Assembly (NCBI RefSeq): GCF_020711255.1
Contig: NZ_JAJFAW010000008.1
Coordinates: 124,001-188,000, forward strand
Reading direction: 5' to 3'
DNA: 64,000 bases
Source: Hymenobacter plasmatis
Lineage (GTDB): Bacteria; Bacteroidota; Bacteroidia; Cytophagales; Hymenobacteraceae
Below, piece after piece: positions 26,811 to 35,565 of the stretch. Within the stretch, counting starts at the first letter, position 1, and each line of letters opens with the position of its first letter. The position numbers and the translations under genes were made by a program. The notes below the pieces were generated by a model. That model saw only the letters and a list, made by a program, of their open reading frames with translations. It made no database searches and was not told the DNA's origin.

Positions 26811-27443
26811 ATGCAGATTGTAGCCACCAGCCTGGGCAAGCGCTTCCAGCGCGACTGGATTTATCGCGGCCTCACGCGCACGTTCCGGCCCGGGAGCGCC
26901 ACCGCTGTGCTCGGGCCCAACGGGGCGGGCAAAAGCACGCTGCTCAACACCATTTCGGGTCAATTGCTGGCTACTGAGGGCACTTTGGCGTACTCACTGG
27001 CGGGGCGTACGGTAGCTGTGGAGGAATTGCCGCAGCACCTGGCGTACGCGGCGCCCTATCTTGAGCTGCTGGAAGAGCTGACGCTGCTGGAAATGCTGCA
27101 CTTCCACACCCGCTTCAAGGCCTTGCGCCCGGGCATGACCAACGACAAACTAATTGGGCTGATGTACCTGGAGAAATCCCGCCACCAGCTGGTGCGTGAG
27201 TTTTCGTCGGGTATGAAGCAGCGGCTAAAGCTGGCCATGGCGCTCTATGCCAATGCGCCTATGCTGCTACTCGACGAGCCCACTACCAACCTCGATACCA
27301 CCGGCGTGGCCTGGTACCAGGAGCACGTGCAAGCCACCCGCGCAGGGCGTACCCTGCTGCTTAGCTCCAACGTGCCGGCAGAATATGCCTTCTGCGACGA
27401 GCAATTGTTGGTGACGGATTTCCAAAATATTCGGGTGGTATAA
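26811..27443 (+). CDS. ABC transporter ATP-binding protein (short)
   Basis: A 210-residue ATPase with Walker A GPNGAGKST (near residue 40), signature FSSGMKQRLKLAMAL and Walker B LLLDEPTTNLD. It is short for the family, and the region after Walker B lacks a clear switch histidine: LLLSSNVPAEYAFCDEQL stands where one is expected. No permease gene is adjacent. It follows lpxA by 11 bases and probably shares its transcript, which suggests a link to the envelope, though its partner and cargo are unknown. Confidence 0.85.
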   Translation: MQIVATSLGKRFQRDWIYRGLTRTFRPGSATAVLGPNGAGKSTLLNTISGQLLATEGTLAYSLAGRTVAVEELPQHLAYAAPYLELLEELTLLEMLHFHTRFKALRPGMTNDKLIGLMYLEKSRHQLVREFSSGMKQRLKLAMALYANAPMLLLDEPTTNLDTTGVAWYQEHVQATRAGRTLLLSSNVPAEYAFCDEQLLVTDFQNIRVV

Positions 27444-27590
27444 TCCTGCTTTGCCAAGGCTGCAATTGCCTGGTAATTTGACTTGAGCAAGGGCTGACCG
27501 GACGCGCTAAAAAGCCAGAAGCAGCCATTGAGCTACCGTTTTTCAAGTCCGTAACCCGGTAAATATTCAGCTGGAAATTCGCTGGCTCCG

Positions 27591-27598
27591 TATCTTCG
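27591..27598 (+). promoter_or_regulatory. Possible -7 element TATCTTCG of the acidic protein gene
   Basis: One mismatch from TAnnTTTG, 49 bases before the ATG at 27648, in a 204-base gap with no other gene. Confidence 0.35.
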
Positions 27599-27647
27599 CG
27601 GCCACCTAAGGCACATACCTTCAACTCAACTTAATCCCGCCCCGGCC

Positions 27648-28010
27648 ATGATTGACCACGAAGACCTGGACGACGACTTGCTCGACGACGACGACCTGGA
27701 TACCTATGCTGCCAAAGGCGGCGCTGCCGCCATCGGCACCTCTGAAGACCGACTCTCGGCCAAATACGCCGACTACCTGATGTGGACCGACACGGGCTCC
27801 TCGCACGACGAAGCCCTGGACCTGGCCAACATGACGGAAGAAGAGTTTGTGGAAGCCGAGCGCGCCGAAAACGCCGACCGCGGCGCGTTCACCAGCCTCG
27901 ACGACGAAGAGGATGACTTCGCCGACGACGATGACGATGAGGCCGACGAAGGCTACAGCAGCGGCCGCGGAAGCCGCCGCGGCAGCAGCTTCGACAGCGA
28001 CGATTATTAA
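27648..28010 (+). CDS. Highly acidic low-complexity protein of unknown function
   Basis: A 120-residue protein rich in Asp and Glu (LDDDLLDDDDLD near the start, DEEDDFADDDDDEADEGY near the end), with a middle segment (EDRLSAKYADYLMWTDTGSS, EALDLANMTEEEFVEAERAE) that could form helices. The tail is Gly/Arg/Ser-rich (SGRGSRRGSS). I do not recognise a family. Own promoter-like sequence upstream and a strong terminator downstream make it a single-gene unit. Such proteins can bind basic partners or cations; no specific function can be claimed. Confidence 0.75.
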   Translation: MIDHEDLDDDLLDDDDLDTYAAKGGAAAIGTSEDRLSAKYADYLMWTDTGSSHDEALDLANMTEEEFVEAERAENADRGAFTSLDDEEDDFADDDDDEADEGYSSGRGSRRGSSFDSDDY

Positions 28011-28033
28011 TCCGTGCAGTTTATAAAGCACCC

Positions 28034-28077
28034 ATACAAAAAGCCCCGGCTCAATATTGAGCCGGGGCTTTTTGTAT
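28034..28077. terminator. Bidirectional terminator between the acidic protein and DUF4197 genes
   Basis: A palindrome with stem AAGCCCCGGCTCAA/TTGAGCCGGGGCTT and A and T runs on either side, between two convergent genes. Confidence 0.9.
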
Positions 28078-28099
28078 AACTAAGTTGCACTTAACGGGC

Positions 28100-28999
28100 T
28101 TATTTGCGGCCAAAAACCTGCTTCAAGATGTCGGTGGTGCGGGCAGCGGGGTTTTTCCGGATTTTGCCTTCCTCCTGGGCCAATAGGATGAACAGGCCAT
28201 CCACGGCTTTTTGGGTGGTATAGGCCGAGAGGTCGGTTTGCACGGGCGTCATCAGCGGAATACGGTTGTACTGGCTGGTCATCTTGGCATACGCCTTTTC
28301 AGCGCCCACCTGGTCGATGGCCGCGCTGATATCGGGCTTGAACGCGGCAATCAGCTGGGCCTCGGTAGACTTGCGCAAAAACTGCGTGGCCGCATCGGTG
28401 GAGCTACTGGTAACTAACGACAGCGCATCAGTGATGCTGATGTTGGCCAGGGCATTAAGGAAAATATCCTTGGCCTTGGGCGCCGCTGCCTCGGCGGCAC
28501 GGTTGAGCTGAGTTTCAAAGGTGTTAATCAGCGTATTCATGCCCGGAATCCGGCTCAGGGTCGTTTTCATCAGAATAGCATCCTCGGGAAACGGAATGTG
28601 GATGTCGTCGTTGAGGTTGAAGCCATCCGGCTCCGATGCAAACTGTACGGCTTTAATGATGCCCTTATTGAGGGCATCCTTGATGCCGGCGCTGGCCTGG
28701 GCCTCGGTGAGGGGTGCGGGCGGTGGTGTAGCTGCGGCCGCTTTGGCAGCGGCAGCTGCGGCCGCGTCTTTGGCAGCCGCAGCTTTTGCGGCAGTAGCTT
28801 TTGCGGCAGTAGCTTTGGCAGCGGCCGTTTTAGCGGCGGCAGCTTTCGTGCCAGCAGCTTTCTTGGCAGCGGCGGTTTTAGCAGCAGCGGCTTTCGTGGC
28901 AGCAGCTTTTTTGGCGGCAGTAGTTTGCGCGTGGGCAGCCGGGGCCGAAGTGGCCAGTAGGCCGGCTACCAACAGGGCGCTGGCGATGCGAGTAAACAT
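28100..28999 (-). CDS. DUF4197 secreted protein with Ala/Lys-rich repeat linker
   Basis: A 299-residue protein in three parts: signal peptide (about residues 1-24), an Ala/Lys/Thr repeat region (28-90) made of AAAK-like units, and a DUF4197 domain (about 97-299) with ALNKGIIKAVQFAS, HIPFPEDAILMK, GMNTLINTFE and TTDILKQVFGRK. DUF4197 proteins are widespread, predicted periplasmic and have no known function. The linker resembles histone H1-like tails of bacteria but here follows a signal peptide. The ATG at 28999 begins the signal peptide. It converges with the acidic protein gene. Confidence 0.85.
   Translation of the reverse strand: MFTRIASALLVAGLLATSAPAAHAQTTAAKKAAATKAAAAKTAAAKKAAGTKAAAAKTAAAKATAAKATAAKAAAAKDAAAAAAAKAAAATPPPAPLTEAQASAGIKDALNKGIIKAVQFASEPDGFNLNDDIHIPFPEDAILMKTTLSRIPGMNTLINTFETQLNRAAEAAAPKAKDIFLNALANISITDALSLVTSSSTDAATQFLRKSTEAQLIAAFKPDISAAIDQVGAEKAYAKMTSQYNRIPLMTPVQTDLSAYTTQKAVDGLFILLAQEEGKIRKNPAARTTDILKQVFGRK
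28730..28918 (-). repeat. In-frame repeat encoding the Ala/Lys-rich linker
   Basis: Degenerate tandem units coding for AAAK, AAKT and AAKA within the DUF4197 gene, rich in GCN and AAR codons. Such tracts can change length by slippage. Confidence 0.75.
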
Positions 29000-29112
29000 G
29001 TAATAAACAGCTGCGGCGGGAAAACCGGATGGCCCCTATGACTGTCCTTGGACCGCCGCGTATGCAAATTGAAGACAATTTTGCGGCCAAACCTATTTTT
29101 AACCTCCTCCCT

Positions 29113-30420
29113 ATGCCCACCCCTGCCCCAATTCAAGCTCCTGCTTCTGCCCAACCCTTACAGGCCGCGCCGCCCGATGTCGAAATCATGACCATTGGCG
29201 ATGAGCTGCTATATGGCCAGGTGGTGGACACCAATTCGGCCTTTATGGGCCAGGAGCTGGCTAAAATAGGCTTGCGCGTGCGGCAGATTTCATCGGTATC
29301 GGACCGGGCCGATGAAATAGTAGCGGCCCTGGACCAGGCCCGGCAGCGCGCGCAGGTGGTACTCATCACGGGCGGCCTGGGCCCCACCAAAGACGACCTC
29401 ACCAAGCACGTACTGGCCCGCTACTTCAACACCGAACTGGTGATGCACGAGCCCACGCTGCACCACGTAGAAGAAATTTTCAAGCGCTTCCAGCGGCCCA
29501 TGCTGGACGTGAACCGCCAGCAGGCACTGGTACCGGCCAACTGCGAAGTGTTGCATAACGCCGTGGGCACGGCCCCGGGCATGTGGTTTAACGACCAGGG
29601 CACGGTGTTCGTGAGCATGCCCGGCGTGCCGTTTGAGATGAAACGGCTGATGACGGACCACGTCCTGCCGCGCCTCCAGGCGCAATTTCACCTAGCCCCC
29701 ATCGAGCATGTGGTGGTGATGACCGCTGGCTTGGGTGAGTCATTTTTGGCTCAGAAAATTGCCGATTGGGAAGATGCCCTGCCGCCCAACATCAAGCTGG
29801 CGTACCTGCCCAGCTTCGGGGCTGTGCGCCTGCGCCTCACCGGCACCGACGACGGCCAGCCCAACCTGCGCGGCCGCATGCTGGCCCTGCTCCCGGCCCT
29901 GCGCGAACGTATCGGCGAGTTTATTTTTGCCGAAGAAGAAACCACGCTGGAAGCGGCCATCGGCCAATTATTGCTGGCTCGCAACCTCACCATCGGTACC
30001 GCCGAGAGCTGTACGGGCGGCCTTGTGGCCCACCGCATCACCAGCGTGCCGGGCAGCTCAGAATATTTCCGGGGCAGCATCGTGGCCTACCACAACGACA
30101 TCAAGCAGCAGGAGCTCGGCGTAAAATCCGAAACCCTGGCCCAATTCGGTGCTGTGAGCGAAGCCACCGTGCGGGAAATGGCCGAGGGCGCCCGCCAGCG
30201 CCTGGGCGTGGACGTAGCCGTGGCCACCAGCGGCATCGCCGGCCCCGGCGGCGCTACCGACACCAAGAAAGTCGGCACCGTCTGCCTGGCCTACGCGGAC
30301 GCCAGCCAGACCATCAGCAAGGAATACGTCCTCGACCGCGGCCGGGCGCTAAACGTGGAATACGCCGCCCAGTCGTTGCTCACCATGCTGCGGCAGCAGC
30401 TGGCGGGAATTACAGTCTAA
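29113..30420 (+). CDS. cinA: CinA-family protein (molybdopterin-binding-like and PncC-like domains)
   Basis: A 435-residue protein. The N-terminal domain (about residues 20-190) has EIMTIGDELLYGQVVDTN and LITGGLGPTKDDLT, the molybdopterin-binding-like fold. The C-terminal domain has GTAESCTGGLVAHRIT and SGIAGPGGATDTKKVGTV, matching PncC, the nicotinamide-nucleotide amidase that recycles NMN. The full-length form is called competence/damage-inducible CinA. The ATG at 29113 is preferred because the in-frame extension to 29029 looks noncoding; a near-match CAATTTTG lies just upstream of it. Convergent with ribBA, with a hairpin between them. Confidence 0.92.
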   Translation: MPTPAPIQAPASAQPLQAAPPDVEIMTIGDELLYGQVVDTNSAFMGQELAKIGLRVRQISSVSDRADEIVAALDQARQRAQVVLITGGLGPTKDDLTKHVLARYFNTELVMHEPTLHHVEEIFKRFQRPMLDVNRQQALVPANCEVLHNAVGTAPGMWFNDQGTVFVSMPGVPFEMKRLMTDHVLPRLQAQFHLAPIEHVVVMTAGLGESFLAQKIADWEDALPPNIKLAYLPSFGAVRLRLTGTDDGQPNLRGRMLALLPALRERIGEFIFAEEETTLEAAIGQLLLARNLTIGTAESCTGGLVAHRITSVPGSSEYFRGSIVAYHNDIKQQELGVKSETLAQFGAVSEATVREMAEGARQRLGVDVAVATSGIAGPGGATDTKKVGTVCLAYADASQTISKEYVLDRGRALNVEYAAQSLLTMLRQQLAGITV

Positions 30421-30425
30421 GCAAT

Positions 30426-30584
30426 CTGTCATTGCGAGTAGAGCGAAGCAATCCGTCCTGTTCTCAGCGACTAGCCTAATAATGTGACAAGCCCCGGTAC
30501 TGCGCAGTACCGGGGCTTGTCGTTTTAAAGAATGTCTGGCTTTTACAGGACGGATTGCCACGGCCTACGGCCTCGCAATGACAG
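30426..30584. repeat. Inverted repeat flanking the cinA/ribBA terminator
   Basis: Outer arms CTGTCATTGCGAG..GCAATCCGTCCTG (30426-30460) and the reverse complement (30546-30584) enclose the terminator hairpin at 30486-30521. The right arm has an extra inner hairpin (CGGCCTACGGCC). The words TCATTGCGAG and GAAGCAATCC are common in dispersed repeats of several phyla, as I recall. Confidence 0.8.
30486..30521. terminator. Hairpin between cinA and ribBA
   Basis: A perfect palindrome (GACAAGCCCCGGTACTGC and its complement) between two convergent genes, followed by GTTTT on the plus strand. Confidence 0.75.
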
Positions 30585-30589
30585 GTGGA

Positions 30590-31819
30590 CTACGCCGCTT
30601 CGGGCTCGTCGCTCGTCACTTTGCGCATGATGTCGTGCCCCATTTTATCACGCTTGGTGGCGAGGTAGGCCTCATTATGGGGGTTCGAGTTTATTTCGAT
30701 GGGCAGTGTATCCACGATTTCGAGACCGTAACCGACGAGGCCGGTGCGCTTGCGGGGGTTGTTAGTGAGCAGGCGCATTTCCGTGATGCCGAGGTCGCGC
30801 AGAATTTGAGCGCCCACGCCGTAGTCGCGTTCGTCGCCCTTGAAGCCCAGGTCTTCGTTGGCCTGCACGGTGTCGCGGCCCTGCTCCTGCAGCTTATAGG
30901 CTTTGAGCTTGTTGATGAGGCCGATGCCGCGACCTTCCTGGTTCATGTACACAACCACGCCGCGGCCCTCGCGCTCAATCTGGCGCATGGCCTGATGCAG
31001 CTGGGGGCCGCAGTCGCAGCGGCAAGAGCCGAAGATGTCGCCGGTAACGCAGGAGCTGTGCACCCGCACCAGCACCGGCTCGGGGCCGCTGATGTCGCCC
31101 TTCACCAGGGCCAGGTGCTGCACGCCGTTGCTGCGCTGAGTGTAGGCATAGAGGTCGAAATCGCCCCACTCGGTTGGCATTTTCACCGAGATATCGCGGT
31201 GGATGAGGCTTTCCTTGGCCAAGCGGTACTTGATGAGGTCCTGCACCGAAATCAGCTTCAGGTCCCATTTTTTGGCTACGATTTCCAAATCAGGCAGGCG
31301 GGCCATTTCGCCGTCCTCCTTCAGGATTTCTACCAAAACCCCCGCCGGTTCGAACCCAGCCAGCCGGGCCAGGTCGACGGCGGCTTCGGTGTGACCGGCG
31401 CGGCGCAATACGCCTTCTTTGCGGGCTTTGAGGGGGAAAATGTGGCCGGGCTTACCCAGCTCCTCGGGCTTGGTGTTGGGGTCAATGAGGGCCAGGATGG
31501 TCTTGCTGCGGTCGGAGGCCGAGATACCCGTAGTCACGCCGTTCTTCAGCAAATCGACCGATACGGTGAAGGGGGTGGCGTGCAGGGCTGTGTTGTGGCC
31601 CACCATCAGGTCGAGGCCCAGCTCTTCGCAGCGGCCTTCGGGCAGGGAGGCGCAAACCAGACCGCGGCCGTGGGTGGCCATAAAGTTCACGATTTCGGGC
31701 GTGGCGCAGCGGGCGGCGCAGATAAAGTCGCCTTCATTTTCGCGGTCCTCGTCGTCGACAACGATTACGACCTTGCCGGCCCGGATATCGGCAATGGCGG
31801 ATTCGATGGTATCAAGCAT
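30590..31819 (-). CDS. ribBA: Bifunctional 3,4-dihydroxy-2-butanone 4-phosphate synthase / GTP cyclohydrolase II
   Basis: A 409-residue fusion supplying both precursors of riboflavin. The RibB part (residues 1-200) makes dihydroxybutanone phosphate from ribulose 5-phosphate and shows [16 protein letters not shown] and the [13 protein letters not shown] loop. The RibA part opens the ring of GTP: its zinc ligands are the Cys of [19 protein letters not shown], and [17 protein letters not shown] carries the active-site residues. The start is the ATG at 31819. The stop is 6 bases from the outer arm of the 30426-30584 repeat. I see no FMN riboswitch upstream. Confidence 0.97.
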   Translation of the reverse strand: MLDTIESAIADIRAGKVVIVVDDEDRENEGDFICAARCATPEIVNFMATHGRGLVCASLPEGRCEELGLDLMVGHNTALHATPFTVSVDLLKNGVTTGISASDRSKTILALIDPNTKPEELGKPGHIFPLKARKEGVLRRAGHTEAAVDLARLAGFEPAGVLVEILKEDGEMARLPDLEIVAKKWDLKLISVQDLIKYRLAKESLIHRDISVKMPTEWGDFDLYAYTQRSNGVQHLALVKGDISGPEPVLVRVHSSCVTGDIFGSCRCDCGPQLHQAMRQIEREGRGVVVYMNQEGRGIGLINKLKAYKLQEQGRDTVQANEDLGFKGDERDYGVGAQILRDLGITEMRLLTNNPRKRTGLVGYGLEIVDTLPIEINSNPHNEAYLATKRDKMGHDIMRKVTSDEPEAA

Positions 31820-31897
31820 TTTGTAGTGTCAGTGGGTGGTGGGATGCGGCCAACTCTGCGTGCATAACCCGAACGGGACCGCAGAAGTTGGTCAGAT

Positions 31898-33094
31898 TTA
31901 CTTTGCTTGCTGAAAACGTTGCGTGGGCTGCCATACGGTGGTTTTGATGCCGCGCAAGTAACGCCAGTAACCCAACAGCAGGGCCGCGTTCATGCTGTAG
32001 AAGTGGGTGATAAACCGCAGCAGGCGCGAGTGCCGCCCCGCGCGGCGCAGGGCCACATCCAGCAGCAGCAGCAGCGGCAGCCCCAGCTGCCCGGCCAGCG
32101 CCAACTGATAAAACCACCCGCCCCCGCTCACCACCAGCCCAACCGTAGCGGCCAGCAGCGTGAGCAGCAGCAGCGGCGTGTACCAGCGAAACACCTTATG
32201 CGACCAGAGCGCAAACGCTACTCCCCGCCAAGGCGGCAAAAGCAGCGCCCGAAACTCTTTCAAATTCTGAAAATTGCCGGCCGAAATGCGGGCTTTGCGC
32301 CTAAACTCCTCGGGCAAGCGGTCTGATACGTCTTCGTAGCACACAGCTTCCAGCTCGTTGATGGCGTGGTAGCCATCGCGCAGCACCGCTAGGGTGATGT
32401 AGAAATCATCGACCAGAAAATCGGCCGGAGCGGGGTAGTAGCACGCGCGCCGCACCGCAAAGCAGCCCCCGAAGGCGCCCATCATGCTGCCCCACACCAC
32501 ACCCTCCTGGTACTTAATCAGGTTTTCGCGCTCCAAATACGCCTTCTCCTGCCCGGAAATCCCCTCTGCCCGATGCTCGGGGTTGATAATGTGCCCGCCC
32601 ACCAGCCCAATTTCTGTGCACTGGAAATGCTTCACGAGGTGGTACAGCGTGTCGGGCGCAAAAAACACGTTGGCATCCGTCAGCACCAGCACAGGTGCCG
32701 TGGCTTGTTGGGCCAGGTTTTCGATGACGCCGGGCTTGCCCATGCGCTCACCGTAGGCCTCGAAGTGGAGCTGCGGAAACTCGCGGCTCAGGGCCGTGAG
32801 CAGGGCATTGGTGCGGTCCGAGGAATTATCCGACCCCACGAGCAGCCGCAGCCGGTCGAGCGGGTACGTGGTGGCAAACGTGGAGCGAATTTTCTCTTCA
32901 ATCACAGCCTCCTCATTGTGCGCGGCCAGCAGGATATCGACTGCGGGCAGGTTGGCCGCGGCCGGGCGGTACACGTTCTGGTTCTGGCGCCGGCCCCGCG
33001 CCAGCCTTTCCAGCAGCACCGGAAATAGCACATACGTGTGCGCCACCAGCAGCAAGCTGCCCCAAAACACAAGCAAGAGCAGGGCCAGCACCAT
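31898..33094 (-). CDS. Membrane-anchored family 2 glycosyltransferase
   Basis: A 398-residue protein: an N-terminal membrane helix (LALLLLVFWGSLLLVAHTYV), a GT-A fold catalytic domain (about 50-290) and two to three C-terminal helices. The nucleotide-sugar motifs are VDILLAAHNEE, VGSDNSSD and a DANVFF metal site; FLVDDFYITLAVLRDG carries the catalytic-base Asp, and RRKARISAGNFQNL is the Q/RxxRW-like region. It resembles processive polysaccharide synthases at the inner membrane. Its ATG overlaps the stop of the upstream glycosyltransferase as TGATG, so the two are translationally coupled and probably work on one glycan, which is unknown. Confidence 0.9.
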   Translation of the reverse strand: MVLALLLLVFWGSLLLVAHTYVLFPVLLERLARGRRQNQNVYRPAAANLPAVDILLAAHNEEAVIEEKIRSTFATTYPLDRLRLLVGSDNSSDRTNALLTALSREFPQLHFEAYGERMGKPGVIENLAQQATAPVLVLTDANVFFAPDTLYHLVKHFQCTEIGLVGGHIINPEHRAEGISGQEKAYLERENLIKYQEGVVWGSMMGAFGGCFAVRRACYYPAPADFLVDDFYITLAVLRDGYHAINELEAVCYEDVSDRLPEEFRRKARISAGNFQNLKEFRALLLPPWRGVAFALWSHKVFRWYTPLLLLTLLAATVGLVVSGGGWFYQLALAGQLGLPLLLLLDVALRRAGRHSRLLRFITHFYSMNAALLLGYWRYLRGIKTTVWQPTQRFQQAK

Positions 33095-34320
33095 CAGGCT
33101 TCTACCGGCTGCAGCCGCTCGTACAGGTCCACAAATCGCTGGGTCACGCGGCGGTTATCGTACAGGTCGGCGGCGGTGTGAGCTGCGGCGGCGCCGATTG
33201 CTGCAGTGGGCAGTTCACCGCGGGCCCAGGCACGTAGCGCCTCCAGCCAGGCGGTGGCTGAGTCGCGCAGCAGCAGGTCGTGGCCGTCGCGCACGGCGAT
33301 GCCTTCGGCCCCTAGTGGGGTGCTCAGCACTGGTTTGCCCAGGGCCATGCCCTCGATGATTTTGATACGCATGCCGCCCCCGCTGAGCAGCGGCACCAGC
33401 ATCAGCTCGTACTGCTGCATGAAGGCCGAAGCCGATTCCACAAAGCCGTGCACAATGACATTGTCGGTGCGGGGCGCGCGCAGGCTGGTGGGGGTGCCAC
33501 TGCCGGCTACATGCAGCTCCACATCGGGCACCTCCGCGTGGAAAGTGGGCCATACTTCGCGCAGCAGCCATTCCAGGCCCTCCAGGTTCGGCATCCAATT
33601 CAGGGAGCCGATCATGAACAAGGTGCGGGGCTTTACCGCAATGGCGGGGTCGGGCACGAAGCGGGTTAGCTCAACTCCGGCCGGGATGAAAAGCACCGGC
33701 TCCGGGCAGCCCAGGGCTCGTAGGCGCTGGGCATCGTCGTCGGTAATGGCAGCCACGGCGTCGAACTGGGTTAAATGCCGGCGTTCAAAATTCTCGAGTC
33801 GGGCTGCCATCGTGCCAAGGAAGAACCGCTTGAGTGGATTCAATTCACGCTTGGCCAGCATCTGCCAGATGGTGTATTCCACGTTATGAGCCCGCAAAAC
33901 CAAGGGCGGCACGCGGAAATTGGCACGGTGCTGGCGATTTAGGAACTCGGCGTACCAGGCCACAAATGTGCCTTCCATTTGCACCACGTCTACTTCCTCA
34001 GTGCGCAGAATCTCAAGGAGCTTTTCCCCAAACTCCGCGCTGATAAACCGCTCAACATTGTAAGGCTGGCGGCTCAGCAGCAGGTTTTTCAGGGCCTTGG
34101 AAGCAGAAATATTCGTGTTCACGTCCACCGTTACCAGGCGGAAATTGGGCCCGAGGTGTTCCAGCGAATCGGCTGGCTGGTGGTGCTTGGGGGTGTTAAT
34201 GGCCAGCATCGTAACCCGGTGACCAGCCCGGACCAGCCCGGCCGGCACATCGTACATGGCAATGGCTCCCCCGGTATGCAGCGGATACGGAACACGGGGG
34301 CAGAGTTGCAGAATGTGCAT
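33094..34320 (-). CDS. Family 4-type (GT-B) glycosyltransferase
   Basis: A 408-residue cytoplasmic protein with two Rossmann domains. The acceptor side begins ILQLCPRVPYPLHTGGAIAM. The donor side has FMIGSLNWMPNLEGLEWLL, VELHVAGSG and the E(x7)E-like segment IKIIEGMALGKPVLSTPLGAEGI. These are features of retaining GT4 enzymes. TACCTTTG on the minus strand lies 8 bases before the ATG. It is translationally coupled to the GT2 gene. Sugar and acceptor cannot be read from the sequence. Confidence 0.9.
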   Translation of the reverse strand: MHILQLCPRVPYPLHTGGAIAMYDVPAGLVRAGHRVTMLAINTPKHHQPADSLEHLGPNFRLVTVDVNTNISASKALKNLLLSRQPYNVERFISAEFGEKLLEILRTEEVDVVQMEGTFVAWYAEFLNRQHRANFRVPPLVLRAHNVEYTIWQMLAKRELNPLKRFFLGTMAARLENFERRHLTQFDAVAAITDDDAQRLRALGCPEPVLFIPAGVELTRFVPDPAIAVKPRTLFMIGSLNWMPNLEGLEWLLREVWPTFHAEVPDVELHVAGSGTPTSLRAPRTDNVIVHGFVESASAFMQQYELMLVPLLSGGGMRIKIIEGMALGKPVLSTPLGAEGIAVRDGHDLLLRDSATAWLEALRAWARGELPTAAIGAAAAHTAADLYDNRRVTQRFVDLYERLQPVEA

Positions 34321-34328
34321 AGGCCCTG

Positions 34329-34336
34329 CAAAGGTA
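34329..34336 (-). promoter_or_regulatory. -7 element TACCTTTG of the glycosyltransferase pair
   Basis: A full match to TAnnTTTG ending 8 bases before the ATG at 34320; the transcript would have almost no leader. Confidence 0.7.
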
Positions 34337-34406
34337 GGCGCGCAGCAAGTAGAAGAACGGCAGACTCTCCTCCTGGGTAATGAGGAGTTTTTAGCTTCCG
34401 ATTAAT

Positions 34407-35462
34407 TTACAACTGCCGGAACCGGACTTCAAACGTTTCGATTTGCTCCTCGCTGCCGAGCAGCAGCAGCACGTCGCCAGGGACCGGAATATATCCAACA
34501 GGCGGGCTCACCAGCAGCGTGCCGTCGGCCTGGCGCAGACCGATGATGGTGGCCCCGGTGATGGAACGCACATCTAGCTCCCGAATGCTGCGGCCGTGTA
34601 AATCCTCCCGCATCTGGCTGAAATTCATTTCTTCGAGCCGCAGCTTATCTGCGCTGAGCCCCGAAATCAGGTCAAGGAAACGGATGACTTCGGGGCGTAC
34701 TACCAGGTTGGCCATGTGCGAACCGCCGATTTCGTCGGGCATCACCACGGAGTCGGCGCCAGCCGAGATAAGCTTGCTTTCCGATGACTTATAGGAAGCG
34801 CGGGCAATGATTTTCAGGTGCGGGTTGAGCGCCCGGGCCGAAAGCGCCACAAAAACATTGTCGGCATCCTTGGGCAGGGCCGTAATGAGCGCCGAAGCCC
34901 GTTCAACGCCCGCCTGCTGCAATATGCTGTCGTTGGTGGCGTCGCCCACCACCGTAAAAATCTTGCCGCCGGCCACGCCGTCGCCGTCGTAATCTTCGCC
35001 GGAGCGGCCCTCGGTGAGGCTTTTCATCAGCTGCTCGTCTTGCTCGACCACCACCACGCGGGCCCCGTTGAGCCGAAGCTCCTGAAACGCCTTGCGCCCG
35101 TTGCGACCAAAACCGCAAACGATGATGTGGCCGCTAAAACGCTTGATTTCCTGGTCGGTTCGGTACATTTTGAAAAGTTTACGCAGCTCGCCGTCAAAGA
35201 TAAAGGTGGAGAGTACCGACACGAGGTAGGCTACTACAATAAGATTGTAGAGGATGTAGAACGACACGAAAATGCGCCCCGCCGTGGACAAGGGATGCAC
35301 TTCGCCGTAGCCCACCGTGGATACCGTGGTGACGGTCATATAAAAAGCATCGACCAGGCTAAAGTGCTCAATAGCCATAAAGCCAGCGATGCCGATAACC
35401 AAGCTGGAAACCGTGAGCACGATGGCCAGAATGATGCGGTTGATGTTGGCTTGCTTTAACAT
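34407..35462 (-). CDS. Two-helix potassium channel with RCK (TrkA-N/TrkA-C) domains
   Basis: A 351-residue protein. Two membrane helices (about 8-30 and 65-85) flank a pore loop with the K+ selectivity filter TVGYG (TTVSTVGYGEVHP). The cytoplasmic part starts with HIIVCGFGRNGRKAFQEL, the nucleotide-binding TrkA-N domain, and ends in a TrkA-C domain with SITGATIIGLRQADGTLL. This is the MthK/Kch-like layout, a K+ channel gated by ligands at the RCK ring. The ATG at 35462 (MLKQANINRIIL) is preferred over a TTG at 35477. It is 86 bases upstream-facing from the glycosyltransferase pair on the same strand. Confidence 0.92.
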   Translation of the reverse strand: MLKQANINRIILAIVLTVSSLVIGIAGFMAIEHFSLVDAFYMTVTTVSTVGYGEVHPLSTAGRIFVSFYILYNLIVVAYLVSVLSTFIFDGELRKLFKMYRTDQEIKRFSGHIIVCGFGRNGRKAFQELRLNGARVVVVEQDEQLMKSLTEGRSGEDYDGDGVAGGKIFTVVGDATNDSILQQAGVERASALITALPKDADNVFVALSARALNPHLKIIARASYKSSESKLISAGADSVVMPDEIGGSHMANLVVRPEVIRFLDLISGLSADKLRLEEMNFSQMREDLHGRSIRELDVRSITGATIIGLRQADGTLLVSPPVGYIPVPGDVLLLLGSEEQIETFEVRFRQL

Positions 35463-35565
35463 ATGCCCATATAACAAGTACTATATAACAGCCGCTGGCC
35501 CCATGCCGGTGCCGTCTCCAGCTAGCGAGCCGCGGGAGAAATACTCGTTGTTAACGGGCATGAAG

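Noticed and set aside
34354..34395. Hairpin-like CTCCT..AGGAGTTTTT between the GT4 gene and the K+ channel gene
   Set aside because: No gene ends there on the plus strand, where the T run would act, and the stem is only five pairs.
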